This document shows positions 1 through 8,177 of a stretch of 64,000 nt of DNA, in pieces (position 1 is the first letter of the stretch; each line of letters starts with the position of its first letter). Made by a program: the position numbers and the translations under genes. Origin of the DNA: Roseivirga sp. (GTDB lineage Bacteria; Bacteroidota; Bacteroidia; Cytophagales; Cyclobacteriaceae); the NCBI GenBank assembly GCA_029262895.1, contig JAJCYM010000075.1, positions 24,344 to 88,343 of the forward strand, in the 5' to 3' direction. The notes under the pieces were generated by a model, which worked only from the letters and a program-made list of their open reading frames with translations, did no database searches and was not told the DNA's origin.

Positions 1-401
1 ACTTCCATAATTTCTCCAGACACCAATTGAGGTAGTGAGCAGGCAAACTCAGTCAATTCAATGCTTTTGTCTACTTCAGCATAGGATTCACCCATAGTTT
101 TGCCATTCTCCTTATGCACGAGGGTAGCCAACTCTTCACGATGTTCTTCCAGTAAGGTTCGGTACTTGTAAAATACCTGTACCCTTTCCTTAATGGGGGT
201 TGCAGACCATCCTTCAAATGCTTCTTGCGCTGACGCCACAGCGGCATCCACGTCTCTCATACCAGAGAGGGGCATCTTAGATATTACATTGCCATCTATA
301 GGTGAAAATATTTCAAGACTGTCATGGCCGTTGGCCACAAACTGGCCATTTATATAGTTTCTTACTTCCGGGAAATTCATTGTCGCAGCTTCCATCTTCA
401 T
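1..401 (-). CDS. mmsA: Methylmalonate-semialdehyde dehydrogenase (CoA-acylating), N-terminal part
   Basis: Only the first ~133 codons are present; the gene runs off the left edge. The translation begins MKMEAATMNFPEV, and the following text (YINGQFV, 'FSPIDGNVISKMPLSG', 'DVDAAVASAQEAFEGW', 'LVHKENGKTMGES', 'ELTEFACSLPQLVSGE') follows the N-terminal cofactor-binding domain of ALDH6/MmsA enzymes, including the family-typical segment of a hydrophobic/EFAC pattern before the conserved G-E. MmsA oxidises methylmalonate and malonate semialdehydes to propionyl-CoA and acetyl-CoA in valine and myo-inositol breakdown. The ATG at 401 is chosen; in-frame ATGs at 395 and 380 are possible. It is divergent from asnB across ~265 bp in which I see no clear promoter motif. 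The catalytic Cys lies outside the window, so the assignment rests on the N-terminus. Confidence 0.8.
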   Translation of the reverse strand, partial: MKMEAATMNFPEVRNYINGQFVANGHDSLEIFSPIDGNVISKMPLSGMRDVDAAVASAQEAFEGWSATPIKERVQVFYKYRTLLEEHREELATLVHKENGKTMGESYAEVDKSIELTEFACSLPQLVSGEIME

Positions 402-666
402 CGCATTTATCTAACTGTACATAAGACATAAACTTAATGATTTTTAGAGGAAAAGTAAGCAGATATCCCTCCTTGTTTATCTCTAAAATTGGATTCCGTT
501 TTGAAGCTTAAACACCAGATTTCCTTTGAAATTCAAGTTGTTCGTTCAATTAAAAGTCAATTAAAATATCGCTAAAAAGGTTATTCGGATACCTCAATTT
601 TGGTGTTCTTTGCAATTCTTTTTGAGTCGATATCTCAAGCCAATTTATTATTTAGTATAGAACATC

Positions 667-2328
667 ATGTGCGGAATTGTATGTGCTTTTGAGTTAAAAC
701 AGAAGGCAGAAGTATTAAGACCTCAACTCTTGGAAATGTCGAAGAGGGTTCGACATCGTGGTCCAGATTGGAGTGGCATTCATTGTGAAACCAAGGCTAT
801 CCTTGCGCATGAGCGTCTCGCTATTGTGGATCCCATTTCGGGCAAACAACCATTGTTCAGTTCAGACAGGAAATTGATCCTAGCGGCCAATGGTGAAATT
901 TACAACCATCGGGAATTGCAGCAAGGCCTTAAACAGGAGCATCATTTCTTAACTGCGTCCGACTGTGAGGTTATCCTTGCGCTATACCGGGAAAAAGGCG
1001 TTGGATTTTTAGATGACCTTAACGGCATCTTTGGTTTTGCGCTCTACGACTCAGAAAATGACGAATATTTGATCGCCAGAGATCATATGGGCATCATTCC
1101 GCTTTATATGGGTTGGGATGCCAATGGTACTTTCTATGTGGCCTCCGAACTGAAGGCCCTGGAAGGGGTTTGCACTAAAATCGAGTAATTCCCTCCCGGT
1201 CATTACCTGTCCAGCAAAGAGAGTAAACCCGTGAAATGGTATACACGAGACTGGACTGATTACGATGCCGTAAAGGACAATGAAACCAACATTGAAGCAC
1301 TGCATGAAGCTTTGGAAGATGCTGTGAAACGTCAGTTGATGTCTGATGTGCCGTATGGGGTTTTGCTGTCTGGTGGCCTGGACTCTTCAATTACCTCAGC
1401 GCTGGCTAAATTGCATGCAAAGAAACGCATTGAGGAAGATGAAAAGTCAGATGCATGGTGGCCGCAGCTTCACTCCTTTGCAGTGGGTTTGGAAGGTTCG
1501 CCTGATTTGGCCGCTGCCAAGAATGCTGCCAAGCACATCGGCACTGTACACCATGAAATTCTCTTTACCATTCAAGAGGGCTTGGATGCCATTAAGGATG
1601 TGGTTTACTATCTGGAAACCTACGATGTTACTACAATAAGGGCCTCCACGCCTATGTACCTGATGGCGAGGGCAATCAAAGCCATGGGCATTAAAATGGT
1701 GCTTTCCGGAGAAGGTGCTGATGAGATCTTCGGTGGATACCTATATTTCCATAAGGCCCCAAATGCCAAAGAATTCCATGAAGAAACCGTCCGTAAGCTG
1801 GGCAAACTGCATCAGTATGATTGCCTTCGTGCAAACAAATCGTTGGCAGCCTGGGGTATAGAAGGGCGGGTGCCTTTTCTTGATAAAGAATTTATCGATG
1901 TGGCCATGCGTATCAACCCGCAGGACAAAATGATCAACAAAGACCACATGGAAAAATGGGTTATTCGCAAAGCCTTTGAGCAACACTTACCTGAAAGCAT
2001 CGCCTGGAGGCAGAAAGAACAATTTTCCGATGGCGTTGGCTATAGTTGGATTGACACTCTTAAAGAAGTGGTAAATAAGGGGGTGACTGATGAGCAAATG
2101 GCCAATGCCCACTTTAAGTTTCCAGTACAGACTCCAGCGAATAAAGAAGAGTTCTATTACCGCTCCATTTTCCGCGAGCACTTCCCTTCTGATACTGCGG
2201 CACTCTGCGTACCCTCGGTACCCTCCGTGGCGTGTAGCAGTCCTGAGGCCTTGGCCTGGGACTATTCATTTAAGAATATGAATGATCCATCCGGAAGGGC
2301 TGTGGGCGTGCATGAAGAGGGGTATTGA
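667..2328 (+). pseudogene. asnB: Asparagine synthase B (glutamine-hydrolysing), interrupted by one in-frame TAA
   Basis: Read through the stop, the frame encodes 553 residues, the normal AsnB length. The N-terminal class II glutaminase domain starts with the nucleophile Cys2 (MCGIV) and contains KQPLF and NGEIYNH; the synthetase domain has the PP-loop SGGLDSS (residues 235-241) and the C-terminus ends in the family-typical PSGRAVGVHEEGY. The TAA at 1186-1188 sits between ...VCTKIE and FPPGHYL, where AsnB proteins read '..EFPAG/PPG..', so one codon (probably GAA) has become TAA with no shift in frame. The stop falls near the boundary between glutaminase and synthetase domains. A GTG at 1231 could restart the synthetase half. 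The enzyme makes asparagine from aspartate, ATP and glutamine. This may be a true nonsense mutation or a single base-call error; the rest of the frame is intact and conserved. Confidence 0.9.
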
Positions 2329-2426
2329 TGTTTCTCTTTATTTCTTTAAATAAGTTTGTTGGCTGTCTTCAATAAATTTTAGGGCCCTTGAATCGATAAA
2401 CTTATCAATTTCATTAACTTAGGTAT

Positions 2427-2612
2427 ATGGATAAACTCAAGAAACATCTGATCCAAATAGCCGACAATTTAAAGCCTGAATCAACGCTGGAAGATGTCTA
2501 TGATCAACTTTCACTGCTATCAGACATTGAGGTATCTGAAGAACAAGAACGATATGGAGATGTTTTAACCCAAAAAGAGGTTGAGCGAAAATCTCGAGAA
2601 TGGTTAAAGTAA
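2427..2612 (+). CDS. Putative antitoxin of a ParE-type toxin-antitoxin pair
   Basis: A 61-residue acidic protein (starts MDKLKKHLIQ, ends KEVERKSREWLK) encoded just upstream of, and overlapping by 13 bp, a RelE/ParE-superfamily toxin gene. Size, acidity, gene order and overlap are typical of type II antitoxins, which bind and neutralise the toxin and repress the shared promoter. I do not recognise a specific DNA-binding fold; the C-terminal 'VLTQKEVERKSREWL' is the part most like other short Bacteroidota antitoxins paired with ParE. The ATG at 2427 is the only sensible start. The function is inferred from context. Confidence 0.65.
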   Translation: MDKLKKHLIQIADNLKPESTLEDVYDQLSLLSDIEVSEEQERYGDVLTQKEVERKSREWLK

Positions 2613-2905
2613 TTTGGACCAAACGAGCCTTTGATCAACTTGAAAGATCAGTTAGGTATATTCATGAAGAACGAGGCCTCAGCTACGCAAAGATAGTTCT
2701 CGAAAGAATTCTTAAAACCACGGAATTGCTTGAAAAGAATCCACAAATGGGTACCATCGAACCATTGCTGTTACATAAGAAATCGGAATACAGGTTTTTA
2801 GTGGTCTGGAGTTATAAAGTGATCTATAGACTAACTCCCAAATCTGCGGTCATTTCAAGAGTCTTCCATACATCCCGAAATCCCAAACGGCTCAAAGGCA
2901 CTTGA
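2600..2905 (+). CDS. RelE/ParE-superfamily toxin
   Basis: 101 residues, basic. The pattern VKVIWTKRAFDQLERSVRYI...ILKTTELLEKNPQMGTIEP...EYRFLVVWSYKVIYRL...VFHTSRNPKRL follows the ParE/RelE fold: N-terminal strand with W-T-x-x-A, two helices with a 'L..NP..G' turn, the R-x-L/V-x-x-x-Y-K-V-I-Y-R strand pair and a final 'v.HtsRnP' strand. ParE-like members poison DNA gyrase while RelE-like members cut ribosome-bound mRNA; the sequence looks closer to ParE, but the target cannot be settled from sequence alone. It starts inside the end of the antitoxin gene (13-bp overlap), implying co-translation. No terminator is obvious in the 107 bp before the next gene. Confidence 0.85.
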   Translation: MVKVIWTKRAFDQLERSVRYIHEERGLSYAKIVLERILKTTELLEKNPQMGTIEPLLLHKKSEYRFLVVWSYKVIYRLTPKSAVISRVFHTSRNPKRLKGT

Positions 2906-3012
2906 CAGGCTTTGTTGAAAGATTGTCCCTGAACTAATTCCAAAACCTCCTGACCCAAATAGAAAAGTCCTTCTCTCCTATCTTCCATAAGATTGCATTA
3001 AATTGAACGGCC

Positions 3013-3858
3013 ATGATGACCTCCACAGAACTGGACTTATACGGACATCCCTTTGTGCAATGTGTGACCCTCACACAGGGTTTTCGCCTACCCAGCGTAA
3101 TGAAAGACGATGCCTGCTTTATCTATGTGCATAAAGGCACTCAGGAAGTCTATGCCCCAAACCAGAAATTCACCATTAGGGATCGTGAATCCATTTTAAT
3201 GAAATGCGGAAATTACGTTGCCAATTTCAAGGACGTCTCACCCGTTTCCACCTTTCAAAGCGTCCTTTTTCATTTGGATCCCGGGGCTATAAAAAAGGCC
3301 TTTGGTAATCGGGAGCCGGATTTTTTCAGGGTTAGTAAAAACAGGCAGCTGGATTTGACAGCAATGAAAATCGATGCCAGTGATCTGATGGATAATTTCA
3401 TGGATAACATGTCAATTTATTTTCAGCAACCCGCGCTGGCTACAGAATCGCTTATGGCTGTCAAGCTTCAGGAGTTAGTCCTGCTTCTGTGCGATTCCGG
3501 AAATAACCAATTAGCCAGTCAGATTATTGGCACCCTTTATACACCGGCTGAAATTGCATTTGAACAAGTCATCGAGGCCAACCTATTTAACAATCTCTCG
3601 ATTGCCGAAGTGGCTATGCTGTCCAATTGTAGTGAATCTACCTTTAAACGAAAGTTCAAAACCTGGTACAATGAGTCACCTGCCAAGTATTTTAGAAGGA
3701 AGAAGTTGGAACGCGCTGCCCTTTTGCTGAGAACATCAGACCTTCAGGTGAACGAGATTGCCTGGGACTGTGGCTTCGAGAATGCCGGTCACTTCAGCAC
3801 CTGCTTCGTACAAGCCTATGGCAAAAACCCCACTGCATATAAGAATGACCTGAATTGA
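3013..3858 (+). CDS. AraC family transcriptional regulator (ExsA/cupin-like N-terminus)
   Basis: 281 residues. The C-terminal ~90 residues (from about 190) form the two helix-turn-helix units of AraC regulators: 'LSIAEVAMLSNCSESTFKRKFK' and 'DLQVNEIAWDCGFENAGHFSTCF', followed by the usual P-x-x-Y/Y-K end ('GKNPTAYKND'). The N-terminal ~180 residues are a predicted cupin-like sensor domain with no recognised ligand ('FIYVHKGTQEVY'). There is no membrane segment, unlike the other three AraC proteins in this window. It lies 79 bp upstream of the SRPBCC gene in the same direction and may control or be co-transcribed with it. Start is ATG 3013; ATG 3016 is equally possible. Confidence 0.9.
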   Translation: MMTSTELDLYGHPFVQCVTLTQGFRLPSVMKDDACFIYVHKGTQEVYAPNQKFTIRDRESILMKCGNYVANFKDVSPVSTFQSVLFHLDPGAIKKAFGNREPDFFRVSKNRQLDLTAMKIDASDLMDNFMDNMSIYFQQPALATESLMAVKLQELVLLLCDSGNNQLASQIIGTLYTPAEIAFEQVIEANLFNNLSIAEVAMLSNCSESTFKRKFKTWYNESPAKYFRRKKLERAALLLRTSDLQVNEIAWDCGFENAGHFSTCFVQAYGKNPTAYKNDLN

Positions 3859-3937
3859 AAACAGGTTGACCGAAACGGAAACGATCAAGCTTTGATCTCT
3901 GGCGTTATTTGTTGTGTACACTTTAAATCAATTCACA

Positions 3938-4471
3938 ATGAGACAAGTTTCAAGATCAATCAAAATCAATTCCTCCAAGGAAGAAGTCTGGGATGTACTT
4001 TTTAACCAATTCGGAGATGTTAATAATTTCAATCCATTGATTGAAGCTTCGATAAGTACCAAGGGAGGTTCTGGAGATGTAGGCAGCGAGCGTATGTGCA
4101 CCATTGACTCGAAGACGCAGGTGTATGAGCGCATAACACGCTCAGAAGAAGGACAAAATTTTGACATTGAGGTATTTGAAGGAGGCTTGCCGATGATGGA
4201 CAAGATGATTGCACGTTTGGATGTTATAGAACTCTCCGAGAACCAAACCGAGGCTCAGTTTACAATGAACTACACAACTAAACCTCCTATTATGGGAGGA
4301 ATGATGAAGGGCATGATGGGCAAAATGTTTTTCAAATTACTGATCGGACTTAAATATCACTTGGAGACTGGAAAATTGGTGACTAAGCAGGACATCAAAA
4401 GCATCGAGAAAATGTATCGTTGGCTTGGTGAAAATGAGTCCTTTCCTGTGAAGATGGCTACGGCTTCTTAA
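3938..4471 (+). CDS. SRPBCC (START-like) family protein
   Basis: 177 residues from the ATG at 3938; the frame is open back to a GTG at 3914 but the ATG gives the usual family start with basic residues then 'SRSIKINSSKEEVWDVLFNQFGDV'. This is the N-terminal strand/helix pattern of the polyketide-cyclase/START-like fold ('I.as.e.VW.vl.df..i..w.P'), with the C-terminal long helix near residues 140-170. Such proteins bind hydrophobic ligands in a deep cavity. There is no signal peptide, so it is cytoplasmic. It lies directly after an AraC gene, suggesting regulation by it. The ligand is unknown. Confidence 0.75.
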   Translation: MRQVSRSIKINSSKEEVWDVLFNQFGDVNNFNPLIEASISTKGGSGDVGSERMCTIDSKTQVYERITRSEEGQNFDIEVFEGGLPMMDKMIARLDVIELSENQTEAQFTMNYTTKPPIMGGMMKGMMGKMFFKLLIGLKYHLETGKLVTKQDIKSIEKMYRWLGENESFPVKMATAS

Positions 4472-4519
4472 ATCCCAGGCCGCGACCAATTCGAAGGAAC
4501 CACCAACCAGTACCTGTCA

Positions 4520-5842
4520 TTACTTCCCCTGCCCTAAAGGCAGTCCTTTAAGGATTCGGTACATCAACACCGCGGCTCGTTTTGATTGCATAGGCAGGGT
4601 TCTGAGATCACCGGTTTCATTGATGGTGTGGTCATCGGCACCTCCCAGCCCCATGCCATCAATGCCCATTTCTACCAGGCCGGAAGTAAATGAAATATCA
4701 GCAGCCCCGGCATTGCTAGGGTTGACTGGCTCCACTTTCCCAAAACCCAGGTCCTCACTCACCTTACTGAATTGCCCCAGCAGATCATAATTACTTGGTG
4801 ATGGGGCAAATGGTGGGTAACCATCACCAAAGGTAATGGTAGCCTCGGTTTGTGGCAGGTGCCTCGAAACAATCGCCTTCATAGTAGCCTGGGTTTTGGC
4901 CAATTGCTCGGGCGAGATACAGCGTATATCTCCTGTAACAGTAACATCCTTCGATACCACATTGCTCTTGCCAAAAGCGGTGCCGGCATTTTTGCCTTGA
5001 TCGTACGTCACAGCAGTTCCACCCACAATCATTCCCGGATTAAAAGTCAGGTATTCCTCTTTGGATAAAGTCTCATAAAACTGGTTCAGAATTCTTGAGG
5101 CTTCGTAGATGGCTCCTGCCCCAACTTTCGGTTTGAAAATTTGAGAAGAATGAGATGCATTACCGGTTACAGTCAATTTCCAACCAGAGGAGCTTCGTCT
5201 TGCTACAATGGCTGTGGTCGGATCACCATCTCCGTTTTCAAAACCTAAAGCAATGTCGGCCCATTCTGCTGCATCCACCAAGGCCTTTTTAGATAAGTCC
5301 AGTGGCCTGCCGCTCAGTTCTTCATCCCCGGTCATTACCACAGTAATGTTCATGTCCTTCAACAAACCGGCATCATGCAAAGCTGAAAGAGATTGTAGAA
5401 TAATCACATCCCCTCCTTTCATATCAGCTATGCCAGGCCCCTTTACAATATTCTCGTCAATCTGCCTCCATTCCTGGTTAGGACTATCAGGTTCGAAAAC
5501 TGTATCTAAATGCCCAATCATCATGATTTTCTTGCCCTTTCCTCCTTCTATCCTGGCAATGAGATGCCCAGCTCTATTAAAAGCGCTGCCGTCTACCCAT
5601 TCTACCTCCATTCCGAGCGCCCTAAATTTCTCCATAAAGACTTCACCCACCTTTCTGACTCCATCAAAATTCATTGAACCAGAATTGATATTGATCACTT
5701 CCTTGAGAAGGGCCACAGCCTCTGCATCATTGTCATCTATATACTTGACAAGTTTCTTTTCAGTCCTGTCTAATTGGCCATGCGCTATTTGAATGCAAAA
5801 CATGAAAAGGGTTGGAATAATTAATTTTCTCAGGAGTTTCAT
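4520..5842 (-). CDS. Secreted M20 family metallopeptidase (glutamate carboxypeptidase-like)
   Basis: 440 residues from the ATG at 5842, chosen because it starts a clear signal peptide (MKLLRKLIIPTLFMFCIQ..HG-Q); upstream codons are not needed. M20 active-site elements are visible: GHLDTVF with zinc ligand H111, the bridging Asp140 in GIADMKGG, the catalytic/metal pair E174-E175 in TGDEELSG, and a C-terminal 'GADDHTINE' carrying the last metal His. The middle ~110 residues form the dimerisation/lid domain. M20 exopeptidases of this CPG2-like group release C-terminal amino acids or hydrolyse dipeptides; here the enzyme is predicted to be periplasmic or secreted. The gene stands alone, facing the SRPBCC gene convergently. 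Substrate is unknown. Confidence 0.9.
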   Translation of the reverse strand: MKLLRKLIIPTLFMFCIQIAHGQLDRTEKKLVKYIDDNDAEAVALLKEVININSGSMNFDGVRKVGEVFMEKFRALGMEVEWVDGSAFNRAGHLIARIEGGKGKKIMMIGHLDTVFEPDSPNQEWRQIDENIVKGPGIADMKGGDVIILQSLSALHDAGLLKDMNITVVMTGDEELSGRPLDLSKKALVDAAEWADIALGFENGDGDPTTAIVARRSSSGWKLTVTGNASHSSQIFKPKVGAGAIYEASRILNQFYETLSKEEYLTFNPGMIVGGTAVTYDQGKNAGTAFGKSNVVSKDVTVTGDIRCISPEQLAKTQATMKAIVSRHLPQTEATITFGDGYPPFAPSPSNYDLLGQFSKVSEDLGFGKVEPVNPSNAGAADISFTSGLVEMGIDGMGLGGADDHTINETGDLRTLPMQSKRAAVLMYRILKGLPLGQGK

Positions 5843-5971
5843 AGTTCTTGGAATTGAAGCGGACAATAATAAGTAAGATAAACAATCAATCAAATCATCG
5901 GACATTCCTAAGCTTAATAAACCGATATTAAGGGTGAAATTAGATTCGATTCGTTACAAGCCTTTTAACAA

Positions 5972-6433
5972 GTGTATTCAATAGAAAAACACCACGTGAG
6001 CAAAGATCATATATCAATGCGGTCTATGAACTTTGGGCAACATTGGAGAACCGAGAATGTAAAGGAATATGATTATGAAATTTCTTTACCCTTGAATTTT
6101 GTAAAGAAATTCATTCAAGCAGAATTGTATGATTTGATTGAAGATTGTAAAGCCCATCCAGATTCGACTGATGAATTGGAAAATCTATTGAGAACAGATA
6201 ATTGGCCAACTTCATGTGACCAGATTTTCGCCAGTGAAAATAAAAATTTACAAATCAAACTGCTCGAATTTCATTCACATGAAATTCTCTTGGAATGGTT
6301 TGGAGATAAACCAAAAACCCAAAATGGATATGTGCTCAATTCAGTGGACAACATTGAATTGATCCAAGATTTCATAATGGTAATTGGAAAATGCAGGGGT
6401 TCAGAATCCGACTTAAAGTATCAGGATTTCTGA
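5972..6433 (+). CDS. Hypothetical protein
   Basis: Up to 153 residues; start uncertain: GTG at 5972, or ATG at 6017 (MRSMNFGQHW, 138 residues) or 6026. No signal peptide, membrane segment or known domain is recognised. It is rich in acidic and aromatic residues ('LYDLIEDCKAHPDSTDELENLL', 'EFHSHEILLEWFGDK'). The stop abuts the stop of the convergent downstream gene (6433/6434), which supports both being real. No function is proposed. Confidence 0.55.
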   Translation: MYSIEKHHVSKDHISMRSMNFGQHWRTENVKEYDYEISLPLNFVKKFIQAELYDLIEDCKAHPDSTDELENLLRTDNWPTSCDQIFASENKNLQIKLLEFHSHEILLEWFGDKPKTQNGYVLNSVDNIELIQDFIMVIGKCRGSESDLKYQDF

Positions 6434-6856
6434 TTAACTAGCTCTCCAGGCAACTTGCTTGGCAGTATCACCTACAGTGACAAGAAGTCTTGTCGGGCCT
6501 GGTACCAATACCAATTTCACATCTTGGTCTGGGAAATCATCAACTTCCACAGGTACACCCTCTCCATATTCTACGTCATAGCTATGTCTGCCCTTGTAAT
6601 CCTTCTGCAGGCGTAAGTAGTTCTTTGCAAAATAGGCCGTTGGTAGCAGCACATCATTGTCAGGACAAAATTCATCATGCACCAGGGCGATTGCCTCCTC
6701 TAATTCCTGACCGAATTCCTCAACAAAGGCATCTTCAAGATCGTGTAGCTCCTCCTCCAAATCATCATAGCGTTCATCGCTATAATCAAGGTCATCGAGC
6801 TCATTAATTTTATCTGCTAAGGTGGCAAAATCAGCGTTTAGCTTATCAACATCCAT
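6434..6856 (-). CDS. Hypothetical acidic protein
   Basis: 140 residues, strongly acidic. The first ~60 residues are a predicted coiled coil rich in D, E and L ('DKINELDDLDYSDERYDDLEEELHDLEDAFVEEFG'), followed by a globular C-terminal part ('VLLPTAYFAKNYLRLQKDYKGRHSYDVEYGEGVPVEVDDFPDQDVKLVLVPGPTRLLV' region; only described, not matched to a family). No signal peptide. The ATG at 6856 is preceded by an AT-rich upstream region and sits divergent from hppD about 150 bp away. It ends base-to-base with the convergent neighbour. Function unknown. Confidence 0.65.
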   Translation of the reverse strand: MDVDKLNADFATLADKINELDDLDYSDERYDDLEEELHDLEDAFVEEFGQELEEAIALVHDEFCPDNDVLLPTAYFAKNYLRLQKDYKGRHSYDVEYGEGVPVEVDDFPDQDVKLVLVPGPTRLLVTVGDTAKQVAWRAS

Positions 6857-7007
6857 GGTTTTCCTTTCTTTGCCACAAAGAATGCAAGTTAGATAAAAAC
6901 ATGCAAGCGAAAATATTAAAACCTTAGCACCAGGGAGTATTTTAAATCCTTGATGAAACGACTAACTTTACGACCGTTTTAATTAACCAAGTCTAAATTT
7001 TAATAGA

Positions 7008-8102
7008 ATGCAGCAGGATTTTTTACCACTCAATGGAACCGATTATATCGAATTTTACTGTGGTAATGCAAAACAGTCATCTCTTTTCTACCAAAATTGT
7101 TTTGGCTATGAATTGATCGCTTATGCCGGACCCGAAACCGGGGTTATGGATCGTAGTTCTTATGTCCTTAAACAAGATAAGGTAAGAATAGTCCTTACCA
7201 CAGCATTGCACCAAGACAACCCAATTTCGGAGCATGTAAAAAAACACGGGGATGGTGTGAAAGTACTGGCGCTCTGGGTTGATGATGCGACCAAATCTTA
7301 TGAGGAAACCGTTAAGCGAGGTGCTCAATCGGTTGAAGCTCCCAAAACCAGCTCAGATGAGCATGGTGAAGTGGTTACCGCTTCAATTCAAACTTATGGG
7401 GAAACCATTCACACTTTTGTTGAGCGAAAAAATTATCGCGGTGCTTTCTTACCAGGCTTTGAGGCTAGAAAAAGCTTGATTGATGTTACTCCTGTTGGGT
7501 TGAAATATGTTGACCACTGTGTTGGTAATGTCGGTTGGGGTGAGATGAATACCTGGGTAGAATTCTATGAGAGAACCATGGGATTCAATCTGCTTATCAC
7601 CTTTGATGACAAAGACATTTCTACTGATTACACTGCTCTAATGTCCAAAGTAGTAAGCAATGGCAACGGTTACGTAAAATTCCCGATCAACGAACCGGCA
7701 GAAGGCAAAAAGAAATCTCAAATCGAAGAATACATAGATTTTTACAATGGAGCCGGAGTCCAACACATTGCCATTGCCACGGACGATATTCTTCATACCG
7801 TTTCAGAACTCAGAAAACGGGGTGTTGAATTTTTAATGGTGCCTAACACCTATTACGATGATCTGCTAGATCGTGTTGGTGAAATTGACGAAGACCTTCA
7901 GCCACTAAAAGATCTGAATATTCTGGTAGACAGAGACGATGAAGGATACCTGCTTCAAATCTTCACCAAGCCTGTACAAGACAGACCTACAGTCTTCTAT
8001 GAAATCATTCAAAGAAAGGGTGCCAAGTCATTTGGAAAAGGGAATTTCAAGGCCCTTTTCGAGGCCATTGAACGAGAACAAGCACTGCGAGGAAATCTCT
8101 AA
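7008..8102 (+). CDS. hppD: 4-hydroxyphenylpyruvate dioxygenase
   Basis: 364 residues, the normal length for bacterial HPPD. Two vicinal-oxygen-chelate domains are visible; the Fe(II) ligands are H170 (KYVDHCVGNV), H253 (GVQHIAIATDDI) and E332 (VFYEIIQRKG), and the C-terminal helix with 'GKGNFKALFEAIE' that closes the active site is present. The enzyme converts 4-hydroxyphenylpyruvate to homogentisate in tyrosine degradation. In the cytoplasm it would feed homogentisate dioxygenase, which is not in this window. A hairpin-forming spacer separates it from the phosphohexomutase gene. The start ATG at 7008 gives the expected N-terminus. Confidence 0.97.
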   Translation: MQQDFLPLNGTDYIEFYCGNAKQSSLFYQNCFGYELIAYAGPETGVMDRSSYVLKQDKVRIVLTTALHQDNPISEHVKKHGDGVKVLALWVDDATKSYEETVKRGAQSVEAPKTSSDEHGEVVTASIQTYGETIHTFVERKNYRGAFLPGFEARKSLIDVTPVGLKYVDHCVGNVGWGEMNTWVEFYERTMGFNLLITFDDKDISTDYTALMSKVVSNGNGYVKFPINEPAEGKKKSQIEEYIDFYNGAGVQHIAIATDDILHTVSELRKRGVEFLMVPNTYYDDLLDRVGEIDEDLQPLKDLNILVDRDDEGYLLQIFTKPVQDRPTVFYEIIQRKGAKSFGKGNFKALFEAIEREQALRGNL

Positions 8103-8112
8103 TAGTTTAAAT

Positions 8113-8164
8113 GTTTCAAGTTCCAAGTTGTATGCAAGACACCTTGGAACTTAGAACTTGAAAC
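8113..8164. repeat. Inverted repeat in the hppD-phosphohexomutase spacer
   Basis: Two near-complementary arms, 8113-8127 (GTTTCAAGTTCCAAG) and 8143-8164, can pair into a hairpin of about 14 bp with one bulge. There is no T-run after it on either strand, so it is not a classical terminator. Its 'TTTCAAGT..CAAG' text resembles the innermost arms of the larger palindrome at 17648-17833, suggesting a dispersed intergenic repeat family. Confidence 0.6.
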
Positions 8165-8177
8165 TCAAAATTTAAGC

